Assembly: GCF_001884735.1 (NCBI RefSeq)
Contig: NZ_MJAP01000034.1
Location: forward strand, 186,001 to 250,000
DNA length: 64,000 nucleotides
Reading direction: 5' to 3'
Origin: Natronohydrobacter thiooxidans
GTDB taxonomy: Bacteria; Pseudomonadota; Alphaproteobacteria; Rhodobacterales; Rhodobacteraceae
Below, piece by piece: positions 63,692 through 64,000 of the stretch (position 1 is its first letter; each line of letters begins with the position of its first letter). The notes under the pieces are model-generated. The model searched no databases, was not told the origin of the DNA, and worked only from the letters and a program-made list of their open reading frames with translations. The position numbers were made by a program, and so were the translations under genes.

Positions 63692-64000
63692 ATGAGCGAC
63701 AGCCAAGCCATAAGTCAGACTCAGGAGCGCGCGGCCTCTGCGCGAAAACGCCGGATGACCACCCGCGCCAGCGTCAAGATCGGCGAGCGGGTTGCGGGGG
63801 GCGTCATTACGGTCGGTGGCCTGATGGTCATTGTTGCGGTTCTGGGGATCATGGTGTTCCTGTTCCGGGTCGTGGCCCCCCTGATGGCGGGCGGCGAGAT
63901 GCATGGGTCGGTGCGCCACCAGCTTGCCACGCCTGCGCCGGTGGTCTGGGTGAATGGTGATGAATTCCAGACCCTTTCAACGGTCCTGAGCAGTGACGGC
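63692..64000 (+). CDS. pstC: Phosphate ABC transporter permease PstC, 5' part
   Basis: Open from ATG 63692 (AGGA eight bases upstream) to the end of the window, 103 codons. A polar N-terminus (MSDSQAISQTQERAASARKR) precedes a single membrane helix (about 37-62, VITVGGLMVIVAVLGIMVFL) and then a soluble segment without further helices. This arrangement fits the long PstC found in some proteobacteria with an extra N-terminal domain, rather than the short E. coli form. The identification rests on place and this pattern. Confidence 0.78.
   Translation, partial: MSDSQAISQTQERAASARKRRMTTRASVKIGERVAGGVITVGGLMVIVAVLGIMVFLFRVVAPLMAGGEMHGSVRHQLATPAPVVWVNGDEFQTLSTVLSSDG

Overview
The window is one continuous stretch of GC-rich chromosome from an alphaproteobacterium, very probably a member of the Rhodobacteraceae (Paracoccaceae). 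The grounds are the gene orders murA-DUF2948-hisD, hisS-hisZ-hisG with a short-form hisG, SPOR-dacA-tmk-holB-tatD, and a Bzt/Aap amino-acid transporter, plus a zinc-site-lacking HemB and a RAYT gene with palindromic repeats of the kind common in that family. No phage, integrase, plasmid replication module, intact insertion sequence or CRISPR array is visible. Most of the content is housekeeping; accessory pieces are small and scattered.

Layout. 1-6391: 3' part of a glycogen operon (glgA end, glgX, pgm) with a terminal amylosucrase, all + and nearly all overlapping. 6452-10877: a GntR regulator divergent from a sulfolactate module (Ldh2-type dehydrogenase, SuyA, SuyB, YeiH-type exporter). 10971-17385: DEAD-box helicase, lipoprotein, sufE, fabD, SYLF lipoprotein, hemB. 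17462-18025: a RAYT-like gene between two 29-nt palindromes, with its expected catalytic residues replaced. 18022-26366: a long minus-strand run (SPOR, dacA, tmk, holB, tatD, MBL hydrolase, AEC transporter) and nadE. 26571-29038: two lower-GC genes of unknown function and an 18-repeat MORN protein. 29190-34855: hydrolase, TsaA/TrmO-like protein, rlmE, ppx, then a folate/C1 trio. 34924-37367: nucleotidase-like HAD, GntR/FCD regulator, alr. 37460-41984: aapJQMP amino-acid ABC transporter. 42318-47160: ECF sigma/NrsF-like pair, tRNA-Thr, a 53-aa protein, murA, DUF2948, hisD. 47269-50503: HAD dehalogenase, alpha/beta hydrolase, PLP dehydratase, PcaD-like lactonase. 50639-53351: dnaX-ybaB-recR. 53417-58870: FosA-like enzyme, dnaB, hisS-hisZ-hisG. 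58894-62207: MgtC, and a membrane hydrolase-like protein coupled to a P450. 62566-64000: Pho box, pstS, attenuator, start of pstC.

How parts work together. Amylosucrase in the glycogen operon would feed glucosyl units from sucrose into alpha-glucan, while GlgX debranches glucan and Pgm connects glucose-1-phosphate and glucose-6-phosphate. The Suy module should turn sulfopyruvate into (R)-sulfolactate, then pyruvate and sulfite, with export of the sulfur anion. The aap operon has a strong hairpin after the binding-protein gene, and pstS is followed by an intrinsic terminator; both would give more binding protein than permease.

The most unusual observations are the apparently catalytically dead RAYT whose flanking palindrome provides the stop codon of the neighbouring gene; a five-copy intergenic tail element, in some copies next to GC-rich hairpins; a patch of foreign-looking codon usage inside hisS; and the low-GC gene pair beside the MORN gene. 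All functions are assigned from sequence motifs and remembered family knowledge; no database search was possible.
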